From positions 3,034-67,033 of the forward strand of contig DCUZ01000073.1 in assembly GCA_002327305.1 (NCBI GenBank): a DNA stretch of 64,000 bases, read 5' to 3'. Numbering within the stretch: the stretch's first letter is position 1; every line of letters starts with the position of its first letter. Below the pieces are notes generated by a model that worked only from the letters and a program-made list of their open reading frames with translations, did no database searches and was not told the origin of the DNA. A program made the position numbers and the translations under genes. This document shows positions 1 to 6,194 of the stretch, one piece after another. The stretch is from Holophagales bacterium UBA2201 (GTDB taxonomy: Bacteria; Acidobacteriota; Thermoanaerobaculia; UBA2201).

Positions 1-8
1 CGCCCGCG

Positions 9-36
9 GTTTCAAGTTTCAGGTTTCATGTTTCAG
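9..36. repeat. heptanucleotide tandem repeat (GTTTCAN x4)
   Basis: Four consecutive 7-bp units, GTTTCAA, GTTTCAG, GTTTCAT and GTTTCAG, lie in non-coding DNA at the window edge. Two other period-7 arrays with different units occur at 1391-1421 and 3022-3063. Confidence 0.85.
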
Positions 37-73
37 GTCCCGCCCACCCGGTTTCGAATCTACAGTTTCGATT

Positions 74-96
74 AAAATAGGGACTGTCCCTATTTT
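74..96. repeat. perfect palindromic dispersed-repeat-like hairpin
   Basis: Arms AAAATAGGGAC (74-84) and GTCCCTATTTT (86-96) are perfectly complementary around a single T. It sits between the truncated attC and the heptad repeat. The symmetry and AT-rich flanks suggest a REP-type mobile hairpin or a bidirectional terminator for the minus-strand cassette gene. Confidence 0.6.
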
Positions 97-107
97 CCCA
101 CAGTGCT

Positions 108-130
108 TCCGCTGGAACGAGTTGTTAGGC
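108..130 (-). other. truncated attC (59-base element) half-site
   Basis: Read on the minus strand, R'' is GCCTAAC (130-124), 24 nt after the stop of the 155-652 gene. It is followed by an L''-like arm TCGTTCCAGCGGA (120-108). The complementary L' arm and R' core expected next are absent from 1-107, so the array is cut here. R'' is the exact complement of GTTAGGC at 665-671, the core at the other end of this cassette. Confidence 0.65.
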
Positions 131-154
131 AACGGGCTGTCGTTGACTCACGGA

Positions 155-652
155 TCATGGCCGCTCAAACACCCACCGACTTCGCTGAATCTCGGCGAGT
201 CGGCCACCGGCGAACGTCAGATAGACATCGTTGACCCACTTCGCTGGCATTTCGACATGCCATTGGTCCACCACAAGGAGAGGTTGCGGTAGCTCCGAAA
301 GGCCTGGAACCGCCGCGCGGTAGTAGCCGTATACGTCGCCGCTCATTTGACGAGACCCAGGATTCTCGAAGGGTTGTAGCGTTTCGTTGTCCGCGGACGC
401 ACGCTTCCATGCGACGTACACCGTATTCCCAGGAGAAGAGTACCTCTCCTTGATTGCGGCGAATGCCTCCGCTCGGGTCGAACCGATTCTAAAGCCGTAG
501 GCAGCTCCTGACCGAACAACCCGATCACCTTCGACAAAGGGAATCCCGTGCTCCAATACGAAGAGGAGGCCGGCTGTGGCGACAACCGTCACTCCGACCA
601 CACCACCGACGCCCCAGAGCAACCATTTCCACCATCGCCTTTTCGTGGCCAT
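155..652 (-). CDS. hypothetical membrane-anchored protein (integron cassette gene)
   Basis: A 165-residue protein of unknown function. Residues 1-12 are basic (KRRWWKW). They are followed by a single hydrophobic segment (about 12-33, LLWGVGGVVGVTVVATAGLLF), giving a one-pass or signal-anchored topology with a roughly 130-residue soluble domain outside. The ATG lies 13 nt inside a cassette boundary (core GTTAGGC at 665-671), and the stop is followed by the matching GCCTAAC half-site. This is the usual position of a gene in an integron cassette. Base composition is lower in GC than the chromosome to its right. I do not recognise the family. Confidence 0.75.
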   Translation of the reverse strand: MATKRRWWKWLLWGVGGVVGVTVVATAGLLFVLEHGIPFVEGDRVVRSGAAYGFRIGSTRAEAFAAIKERYSSPGNTVYVAWKRASADNETLQPFENPGSRQMSGDVYGYYRAAVPGLSELPQPLLVVDQWHVEMPAKWVNDVYLTFAGGRLAEIQRSRWVFERP

Positions 653-664
653 GCCGTTCCCGAT

Positions 665-724
665 GCCTAACGCGCCGGTTCAGCGGCGGCGCGCAGCGCG
701 GTCCGCTGCAACCGGTTGTTCGAC
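665..724 (-). other. attC recombination site (59-base element)
   Basis: On the minus strand the order is R'' GTCGAAC (724-718), L'' (715-703), spacer, L' (686-675), R' GTTAGGC (671-665). L'' CCGGTTGCAGCGG and L' CCGCTGAACCGG pair over 12 bp with one extra unpaired G, the extrahelical base typical of attC sites. The stop codon of the upstream gene is 7 nt before R''. R'' of each cassette complements the core at that same cassette's start rather than its neighbour's core, as expected from integrase-mediated insertion. Confidence 0.8.
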
Positions 725-731
725 GGCCCGT

Positions 732-1166
732 TCACTGCTCCTCCACGTATTCGTCGGCATGTCTCGCGAGGTGTTGCTCCAGGGCCTCGGTGACAGTGGG
801 CGTACATCGATGGAATGCGGCATCCAGTTCATCGATGAGGCTATCGTCGAGCGCATCCGCCCAGTCGGCCCCAGGCTCGGCGTCGGCCAGCGCCTCGACC
901 GCGCGCGAAAGAAGCAGCGCCTGACACGTCAAGCCAAGGTCTCGCAGTGCAGCGACCGTCTCAGCAAGCCGGTTTACCCCGCGGTTCTCGAGGTACTGAC
1001 CGTGGCCTCCATTCTGGACCTCCGAGTCGTACCAGAAGACCAGGTGAGCCTTGCGCTGGACTGAGGAAAGGTCGTCGTACTCCTCCATCGCAAGCAGGTC
1101 GACGAAGGCATTCCAGACGAGATGCGGCTCTTGCTTCAACCGTTGGCGCTCCACCACTCGCTTCAT
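732..1166 (-). CDS. DUF4375 (DMP19-like) family protein in an integron cassette
   Basis: About 144 residues, soluble, acidic towards the C-terminus. The stretch VFWYDSEVQNGGHGQYLEN, followed by an alternating helical region, matches the conserved NGGhxQyfxN signature of DUF4375/DMP19-like proteins. This family is small, poorly understood and often found in accessory DNA. I prefer ATG 1166 because an upstream alternative start (1211) would read through the cassette core site. GAGG lies about 10 nt before this ATG. The gene is bounded by cores GTTCGAC (1203-1209) and GTCGAAC (718-724), so cassette limits are about 671-1208. Confidence 0.75.
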   Translation of the reverse strand: MKRVVERQRLKQEPHLVWNAFVDLLAMEEYDDLSSVQRKAHLVFWYDSEVQNGGHGQYLENRGVNRLAETVAALRDLGLTCQALLLSRAVEALADAEPGADWADALDDSLIDELDAAFHRCTPTVTEALEQHLARHADEYVEEQ

Positions 1167-1202
1167 GTCTTCATTGCCTCGTGGGGCTCCGGCTTCAGGT
1201 CC

Positions 1203-1209
1203 GTCGAAC
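1203..1209 (-). other. integron cassette boundary core site (R' half)
   Basis: Minus-strand GTTCGAC fits the G^TTRRRY-type cassette junction and is the exact complement of R'' GTCGAAC (724-718) at the other end of the same cassette. No L' arm is seen on its far side. The inverted-repeat element at 1211-1358 begins 2 nt away instead. Confidence 0.55.
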
Positions 1210-1210
1210 A

Positions 1211-1358
1211 ATGATTATGCGACATACTGAACACTCCCATTCCCAACCAGGGCGCACCGATAGCATAGTTCAATATCGGCAGGAATCCGCCCCCGCAAGA
1301 CGGCATCTTGTCGCTTTTGCTGCTTATTACTATGATATACGGCATTTCGCATAATCAT
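1211..1358. mobile_element. 148-bp MITE-like element with 15-bp terminal inverted repeats
   Basis: ATGATTATGCGACAT at 1211-1225 and the reverse complement of 1344-1358 (ATGATTATGCGAAAT) agree at 14 of 15 positions and bracket 148 bp. The interior contains only a doubtful 60-codon minus-strand ORF. The element abuts the cassette core at 1203-1209 and is AT-richer than the surrounding chromosome. It could be a non-autonomous insertion element; no clear target-site duplication was identified. Confidence 0.5.
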
Positions 1359-1390
1359 GGCTTTGACTAATCCCGAAGCCCGACTCCCCT

Positions 1391-1421
1391 AACTTTGAAC
1401 TTTGAACCTTGAACTTTGAAC
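1391..1421. repeat. heptanucleotide tandem repeat (AACTTTG x4.4)
   Basis: Units AACTTTG, AACTTTG, AACCTTG and AACTTTG plus AAC lie directly after the 3' end of the cyclase gene at 1426. The array is non-coding and marks the junction between the accessory edge and the GC-rich chromosome. Confidence 0.85.
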
Positions 1422-1425
1422 GATT

Positions 1426-3000
1426 TCATTCTTCCCAAGCGACTTGGTACACGTTGATCTTCGCCGCGAGCCCTTTGAGGGCGTACTGCCCCATGTTGGA
1501 GAGGTTGTAGGTCCCCTTCAGCCGGTCCTTGGTCTGTTCGGAGATGACGATCCTGCCCGGCTCGGCCACGTGCTCCTCCAGGCGGCTGGTGACGTTGACC
1601 GTCGTTCCGAGGGCGGTGTATTCGAGGCGGCGCATGGAGCCGAAGTCGCCCACGATGGCGGGGCCCGAATGGACCCCCACGCGGAGCAGGATGGGCTGCT
1701 GCCCGGCGGATTCCCGCTCCCGGTTCCACGCGGCGATGCGGCGCTGGAGGTCCATGGCGGCGGCCAGGCCGCGGTCGGCGTGGTCCTTCTGCGGCAGGGG
1801 GGCGCCGAAGAAGGCCATGACGCAGTCGCCGATGAACTTGTCGAGGGTCCCCTCGTGGTCGAAGATGCACTCGGCGGCGAGGGAGAAGAACTGGTTCAGC
1901 GTCTCGGTGGTCTTCTCCAGGGGGATCTTCTCGCACATGGTGGTGAAGCCGACGATGTCGGCGAAGAGGAGGGTGAGGTCGGGAACGCTGGAGGCGCTCA
2001 GGACCGAGGTGGTGTGCTCCTTGCCCTTGACGATCTCGTCCACGATGGCGGGGGAGTGGTAGCGGGCCAATTGCGTCCGGATGCGCTTCTCGTCCTCCAC
2101 GCTCTTGGTGAGCATGGCGCGCTCGAGGGCCACGGCGGCGAGGTTGGCCAGGGCGGTGAGGATGTCCAGGTCCTCGGTGGAGAAGGTCCCCACGCGGGTG
2201 GGGCTGTCCACCCAGACCATGCCGATGACGTTGTCCTGGTTCCACAGCGGGGCGCACATGGCGGCCCGGATCTGGTGGATGCGGATGCTTTTGCCCTCCT
2301 CGAACCGGGCGTCGGCCAGGGCGTCGTGGGTGATGAGGGAGACCTTCTGGTTGACCACCTGGTCGCAGATGGTGCGGGAGAAGGGGAGCTCCTCCTTGGC
2401 CAGGGGGCCGGTGCGGGAGCGCACGAGCTTGGGCTCCAGGAGCCCCTCGATCTTGAGGAGGATGTAGGCCCGGTCGGCCGGGAGGGCGTCGAAGAGGACG
2501 TCCATGATCTTGTTGAGGACGCCGTCGAGGTCCAGGGTGGTGAGGAGCGTGCGCGCCATCCGGACCAGGATGGTGAGCATCTTGGCCCGCTTCTCCTCCT
2601 CTTCGCCGGGCTTGAGGGGCGCGGCGGCCGCCGGCGCCTTGGCGCCGGGGTCCATGAGGAAGTCCATCCGGAAGTCGGAGAGCGACCGGACGAAGGTGCC
2701 GGAGGTGCTGACGAAGGGGGTGCTGGTGAGTTCGATCTTGAAATTGCCGATGGTGAGCTCGTCGCCCACCCGGAAGGGGCCGCGGGTGACCTTCTGGCCG
2801 TTGACGAAGATGCCGTTGGTGGATTGATTGTCCTCCACGACCAGCTCCTCGCCCGCCTTTTCGATGAAGGCGTGGTGGCGGGAGACGGAAAAGTCGGCCA
2901 GGACGATGTCGTTGTCCTTGCTCCGCCCCAGCGACACCCGGTCCCGCGAAAGGGTCATCGTCTTCTCACCGGTCGGCCCGGTGATCTTGATCTGGTTCAT
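1426..3000 (-). CDS. FHA-GAF-class III adenylate/guanylate cyclase
   Basis: 524 residues, no membrane segment, presumably cytoplasmic. An N-terminal FHA domain (about 5-90; LGRSKDNDIVLADFSVSRHH and NQSTNGIFVNG) would bind phosphothreonine peptides. A central GAF domain spans about 150-310. A C-terminal class III nucleotide cyclase domain spans about 335-515, with TLLFADIVGFT and DKFIGDCVMAFFG carrying the two metal-binding aspartates. Predicted to make cAMP or cGMP in response to kinase signalling. ATG 3000 is preferred over an in-frame TTG at 3009 because an extended -10 element ends 8 nt before it and there is no Shine-Dalgarno. Its partner kinase is not in the window. Confidence 0.9.
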   Translation of the reverse strand: MNQIKITGPTGEKTMTLSRDRVSLGRSKDNDIVLADFSVSRHHAFIEKAGEELVVEDNQSTNGIFVNGQKVTRGPFRVGDELTIGNFKIELTSTPFVSTSGTFVRSLSDFRMDFLMDPGAKAPAAAAPLKPGEEEEKRAKMLTILVRMARTLLTTLDLDGVLNKIMDVLFDALPADRAYILLKIEGLLEPKLVRSRTGPLAKEELPFSRTICDQVVNQKVSLITHDALADARFEEGKSIRIHQIRAAMCAPLWNQDNVIGMVWVDSPTRVGTFSTEDLDILTALANLAAVALERAMLTKSVEDEKRIRTQLARYHSPAIVDEIVKGKEHTTSVLSASSVPDLTLLFADIVGFTTMCEKIPLEKTTETLNQFFSLAAECIFDHEGTLDKFIGDCVMAFFGAPLPQKDHADRGLAAAMDLQRRIAAWNRERESAGQQPILLRVGVHSGPAIVGDFGSMRRLEYTALGTTVNVTSRLEEHVAEPGRIVISEQTKDRLKGTYNLSNMGQYALKGLAAKINVYQVAWEE

Positions 3001-3008
3001 CTGACCCA

Positions 3009-3017
3009 ATTATAGCA
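3009..3017 (-). promoter_or_regulatory. extended -10 promoter, leaderless start of FHA-cyclase
   Basis: Minus strand TGC-TATAAT (3017 to 3009). The hexamer ends 8 nt before ATG 3000, placing transcription start within 0-2 nt of the start codon. No -35 is visible; the upstream DNA is the heptad repeat. Confidence 0.75.
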
Positions 3018-3021
3018 CCAT

Positions 3022-3063
3022 GAAGGCGGAAGGCGGAAGGCGGAAGGGGGAAGGGGGAAGGGG
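3022..3063. repeat. heptanucleotide tandem repeat (GAAGGCG/GAAGGGG x6)
   Basis: Three GAAGGCG units followed by three GAAGGGG units lie in the divergent region between the FHA-cyclase and the zinc-ribbon gene. The array occupies the place where a -35 box of the cyclase promoter would lie, so copy number could influence that promoter. Confidence 0.85.
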
Positions 3064-3090
3064 GGGTGGACGATGAGCCCTTGGATCGGG

Positions 3091-3119
3091 TTGAAAACGG
3101 TCGCGCGGTCAACTATAAT
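3091..3119 (+). promoter_or_regulatory. sigma70-type promoter TTGAAA-N17-TATAAT
   Basis: -35 TTGAAA (3091-3096), 17-bp spacer and -10 TATAAT (3114-3119). Predicted start near 3126 gives a roughly 57-nt leader to the gene at 3183. Confidence 0.8.
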
Positions 3120-3182
3120 CGGGTCGTGCAATGGAATGGTCCGGCCGGAAGGATGCCGGCACCAACGCCGGGGAGGTGACCC

Positions 3183-3542
3183 ATGGCCCAATGTCCGAAG
3201 TGCAACAACCTGATTCCGTTCAACCTGACCGTCAAGTCGCTCTTCGTTTCGGAGGGAAAGCGGCGGCGCTTGGAGTGCCCGGTGTGCCAGGGGCCGCTCG
3301 TCGCCACGAAGAAGACCCTCGCGCTCGTTGTTCTGGCGGGGGCCATGCCCGCGCTGGTGACCCTTCCCAGACTGAGGCTCATGCAATGGGTCCAAGCGTT
3401 GTCGTTCGGGTGGGGCGTCATGGCCCTGTTCCTCCTGACTGCCCTGTCCTTCGCGCTGGCCGCCTGCGCCGTTGCCACGATGGCGGAATTCGAGCCCGAG
3501 CCCCCTCCCCGCAAATTCTACGATCCCGACCGGTTGGACTGA
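3183..3542 (+). CDS. zinc-ribbon membrane protein of unknown function
   Basis: 119 residues. The N-terminus has two CxxC knuckles, CPKC (4-7) and CPVC (about 32-35), separated by a basic linker, a typical small zinc ribbon. Two hydrophobic segments follow (about 46-63 and 76-97), then a proline- and acid-rich tail ending FYDPDRLD. It is probably an inner-membrane protein with the zinc knuckle in the cytoplasm. ATG 3183 has GGGGAGGTG just upstream and a consensus promoter at 3091-3119. No family is recognised beyond the zinc-ribbon fold. Confidence 0.85.
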   Translation: MAQCPKCNNLIPFNLTVKSLFVSEGKRRRLECPVCQGPLVATKKTLALVVLAGAMPALVTLPRLRLMQWVQALSFGWGVMALFLLTALSFALAACAVATMAEFEPEPPPRKFYDPDRLD

Positions 3543-3604
3543 TCCTTCGCCTCTTCCCGTTTCTCTTCTCCCGTCCCCCTTTCCACGGAGGAGAGGGCCC
3601 GCCC

Positions 3605-4387
3605 CTACGGCAGGCAGGGGGTGTGGTAGAAGAGGAACATGGGGTCGCTGGTGGTCATGTCCGCCACGGAGACATAGGGGAACAGATCCTCCCCGGTGTC
3701 GTCGAGGGCCTCGATGACCACCTTGCCGGCCGCCGTTCCGATCATCCCCGCGTTCACGCCGTTGAGCTGGACCGATTCGGAGTTTCCGAGGGTAACGGTC
3801 TGGGCGCTCAGTTCGGTCCCGTCGCCGGCGATGACCCGGACCCGCAGGCGGGTCGTCATCGCGTTGCCGTAGGTGAACCCGACATTGACGCGGGTGCGGG
3901 AGTAGTCCAGCGGGACGGGAAAGACGACCGTCTCCCCCTGGCCCATTCCCTGGTCTTCGTAGGCGACGGGGATGTGCTGGCCGTAGGTTCCGCTCCCGCC
4001 CGGCTCCGTGGTGTAGATGCGGGCGTTGACGTAAAACGGCGAGGTCCCCATGAGGTAGACCCAGAAGGTCCGCCCCTGGGGGAGTCCCAGGTCGCCGATG
4101 AGGTCGGCCGCCTCCACCGTCCCGCCCGGCGGCACGGTGTAATCCCGCGTGTACTCCGTGTAGCCGCTGAGGGCGTCCACGGCGAACGCCTGGACGGTGT
4201 TGGGCTGGCCCGAAACGGGGCCGGCGTCGGAAAGCCAGACGGCGGTGGTCCAGAAGGAGCCCTGGGCGCCGGGCCCGGAGGCCGCCACGGGGATGATCTG
4301 GTACTGTTGCGGCGAGCCGCAGGCGGCCGTGGCCTGGGACCCGGCGAGCGAAATCATGAAGCCAAGCAGGATGGGGGTGAGGCGCAT
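3605..4387 (-). CDS. secreted beta-sandwich-like protein (WRT...TYGQ...TNLG domain)
   Basis: 260 residues with a signal peptide (1-22, ending SQATAAC). The body has the order FWTTAVWLSD, GTYGQHIPVAYED, RTRVNVGFTYGN, SVQLNGVN and FPYVSVADMTTSDPMF. The same order of motifs occurs twice in the propeller protein at 39516-42266 (NWRTEAVFVN ... GTYGQSVPA ... YRTNLGLVN ... ADRLTGDPVF). This is therefore a stand-alone copy of a module shared by secreted proteins of this organism. It has AAGGAGG before the ATG and its own promoter. Function is unknown; an extracellular binding or structural role is inference. Confidence 0.85.
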   Translation of the reverse strand: MRLTPILLGFMISLAGSQATAACGSPQQYQIIPVAASGPGAQGSFWTTAVWLSDAGPVSGQPNTVQAFAVDALSGYTEYTRDYTVPPGGTVEAADLIGDLGLPQGRTFWVYLMGTSPFYVNARIYTTEPGGSGTYGQHIPVAYEDQGMGQGETVVFPVPLDYSRTRVNVGFTYGNAMTTRLRVRVIAGDGTELSAQTVTLGNSESVQLNGVNAGMIGTAAGKVVIEALDDTGEDLFPYVSVADMTTSDPMFLFYHTPCLP

Positions 4388-4415
4388 AGAACCTCCTTCG
4401 CGAAATCTGGGTCTA

Positions 4416-4445
4416 ACCCTACACGCATCGCCGTTCCCTTGTCAA
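4416..4445 (-). promoter_or_regulatory. promoter TTGACA-N18-TAGGGT
   Basis: Minus strand -35 TTGACA (4445-4440), 18-bp spacer and -10 TAGGGT (4421-4416). Predicted start near 4409 gives a short leader containing AAGGAGG before ATG 4387. Confidence 0.65.
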
Positions 4446-4476
4446 GTTTGCGGAGGGGCGGCCGGTTGAAAGCGGC

Positions 4477-5139
4477 CTACGCCCGCCGCGCCAGGATGAA
4501 CGACTGCTGTCCGAAGAACCGCCACAGGAGCGGGACGCTCAGATACAGGCGCAGGGCCGCCGCGGGGAGGGCGATGCGGGTCTTGGTGGTGTAGGGGAGG
4601 AACCGGGGGATGGTTTTTTCCACGGCGAACCCGGCCAGGGCCAGGGCCTCCTCCAGGCTTCGCTCGGTGAGGGGGAGGTGGTGGTCGTAGAAGTCCCAGT
4701 AGGCCCCCCCGGTGTACCGGATGTTGGGCTGGATGACGAGGAGGGCGCCCCCCGGCCTGAGGACGCGGTGGAGTTCCGCCAGGCACCGCGACAGCGCCGC
4801 CTTGTCAGGGAAGTGCTCGAAGACATTGCTGGCCAGGACCGAGTCCACGGAGGCGTCGCGCAGGGGGAGGGGCCGGACGGCGTCGGCCGAGAGGGGCCGG
4901 ACGCCCCCCGCGGCGTGCCGCAGGTGCTCCAGGTCGGGTTCCAGCGCCAGACGGGTCCGGGCGCGGAAGGCGTTGATCCCCTCGCACAGGCCCGCCCCCA
5001 GGTCGAGGAGGACGGCCTCGGGGGGGACGAAGCGCTGGAGGAACCGCCGGACGAGGATGGTCCACAGGGCCGCCTTGCGGCCCCGCTCCCCGGCGTCGAA
5101 CCGGTGGCGGTAGAGGTCGGCGGCTTGGGTCTCCATCAT
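4477..5139 (-). CDS. SAM-dependent class I methyltransferase
   Basis: 220 residues. Motif I for S-adenosylmethionine binding is VLLDLGAGLCEG (about 44-55). ASVDSVLASNVFEHFPD with the following LxELHRVLRPGG is the Methyltransf_11 motif around strands 4 and 5. The start is the first of two ATGs in GAAAGGAGAATGATG. This overlaps the stop of the DUF362 gene by 4 nt, so the two are translationally coupled. The substrate is not deducible. The association with a DUF362 protein and, divergently, a membrane glycosyltransferase suggests modification of a lipid or glycan. Confidence 0.9.
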   Translation of the reverse strand: MMETQAADLYRHRFDAGERGRKAALWTILVRRFLQRFVPPEAVLLDLGAGLCEGINAFRARTRLALEPDLEHLRHAAGGVRPLSADAVRPLPLRDASVDSVLASNVFEHFPDKAALSRCLAELHRVLRPGGALLVIQPNIRYTGGAYWDFYDHHLPLTERSLEEALALAGFAVEKTIPRFLPYTTKTRIALPAAALRLYLSVPLLWRFFGQQSFILARRA

Positions 5140-6119
5140 TCTCCTTTCGCGGCGCGGAGCCAGGCCCGGCCCCGCAGAAGACGCCAGGCGTGGTACCACC
5201 CCTTGGCCCCCCACAGCATGAAGGAAAACAGCGGCGTGTCGAAGACCAGGGGGGCGAAGGGGGCGTGGCGCAGGGCCAGTTCGATCCGGGAGACGAAGTT
5301 GTGGCGCGCGGGGCGGAAGGGAGCGGCGCGGGGGAGCGTCCCCTCCACCGTGATGGCGGCCGCGTCGCGCGTCCCCAGTCCCGCCGCCTGCGCCCGCTCC
5401 AGGTGCTTGATGGCGGCGGGGTCGAACCCCATGATCCGGGCCCCCACCGCGTCCAGCGCCACCGGGTCGGCGGAGGCCAGGACCAGGTCCATCCGCCGGG
5501 GCCGGCCCGTCTTGGGGCCGTTCCCCTCCATGCACAGGGTGGCGTCCATGACGCCGAAGGCGGGCGGCGCGGCGCGGTTGATGTCGGCGATGGCCTCGTT
5601 GACCACCAGGTGGTGGCGGTGGCGGCTCCGCGGCAGGAGGCCCCACTGGTTCTTCAGCGCCCCCGTGATCACGGTCTTGTCGTGGGTCTTGAGGACGGGC
5701 ACCGTCACCAGGGTCCCCTCCCGGAGGATCTTCGGGATGGAGAGGCGGGGGAGGGCGAAGGCCCCGGGGATCTCCACCTCCACCACCTCCTGCAGGGACA
5801 GGTTCACCCACTCCACCCCGCGGCGCCGGCACACCCCGGCCATCCCGCTCCGGACGAAGGCCTTCTCCACCGATTCCAGGACCTGGTCCGCCTCCACCAC
5901 CTTCACGGCGGCCCCCCCGTCCTGGAGGACCTCGATGACCGCCTCCACCACCGCCGCCGAGGTGACCGAGCCGGGAAGGGCGAAGTCCCACCCCAGGTTG
6001 GGCTTGACCAGGACGGGCCGGCCGGGCGGAACGGCCTCCTGCCAGCGGGCGCGCTCCATGGCCTGGCGGACCGCTTCACGGATGCCGCGGCGGGCGTCGG
6101 CGACGACGACGAGGGACAT
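5136..6119 (-). CDS. DUF362 domain protein
   Basis: 327 residues. The DUF362 fold is indicated by VLVKPNLGWDFALPG near residue 35, LVTVPVLKTHDKTVITGALKNQWGLLP in the centre and DLVLASADPVALDAVGARIMGFDP in the second half. Many family members end in a 4Fe-4S ferredoxin domain, but no CxxCxxC cluster is visible here, so this is the short form. The start is ATG 6119, which has no Shine-Dalgarno but a TGC-GATAAT element 6 nt upstream. It is first in a two-gene operon with the methyltransferase. Biochemical role is unknown. Confidence 0.85.
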   Translation of the reverse strand: MSLVVVADARRGIREAVRQAMERARWQEAVPPGRPVLVKPNLGWDFALPGSVTSAAVVEAVIEVLQDGGAAVKVVEADQVLESVEKAFVRSGMAGVCRRRGVEWVNLSLQEVVEVEIPGAFALPRLSIPKILREGTLVTVPVLKTHDKTVITGALKNQWGLLPRSRHRHHLVVNEAIADINRAAPPAFGVMDATLCMEGNGPKTGRPRRMDLVLASADPVALDAVGARIMGFDPAAIKHLERAQAAGLGTRDAAAITVEGTLPRAAPFRPARHNFVSRIELALRHAPFAPLVFDTPLFSFMLWGAKGWYHAWRLLRGRAWLRAAKGE

Positions 6120-6125
6120 GGCGCT

Positions 6126-6134
6126 ATTATCGCA
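6126..6134 (-). promoter_or_regulatory. extended -10 promoter, leaderless start of DUF362 gene
   Basis: Minus strand TGC-GATAAT (6134 to 6126), ending exactly 6 nt before ATG 6119. It is half of a divergent leaderless promoter pair with 6180-6188. Confidence 0.75.
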
Positions 6135-6179
6135 GATTGCCGGGCGGCGTGCCGGCGGTGTCCCCCCGGCGGGGGGCTG

Positions 6180-6188
6180 TGCTACACT
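6180..6188 (+). promoter_or_regulatory. extended -10 promoter, leaderless start of 6195 gene
   Basis: TGC-TACACT, ending 6 nt before ATG 6195. No Shine-Dalgarno is present. Confidence 0.75.
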
Positions 6189-6194
6189 GGCCCC

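Noticed and set aside
1163..1345. 60-codon minus-strand ORF in the inverted-repeat element
   Set aside because: It spans the element end and the cassette core site and continues into the neighbouring cassette gene in a different frame; no family.
1444..3015. Long plus-strand ORF opposite the FHA-cyclase gene
   Set aside because: A shadow of high-GC third codon positions: the protein is Gly/Val/His-rich with no domain pattern, while the minus strand has intact FHA, GAF and cyclase motifs.
3131..4594. ATG at 3131 close to the TATAAT at 3114 as another leaderless start
   Set aside because: The frame from 3131 is a shadow running through the opposite-strand gene; the real gene starts at 3183 with a good ribosome-binding site.
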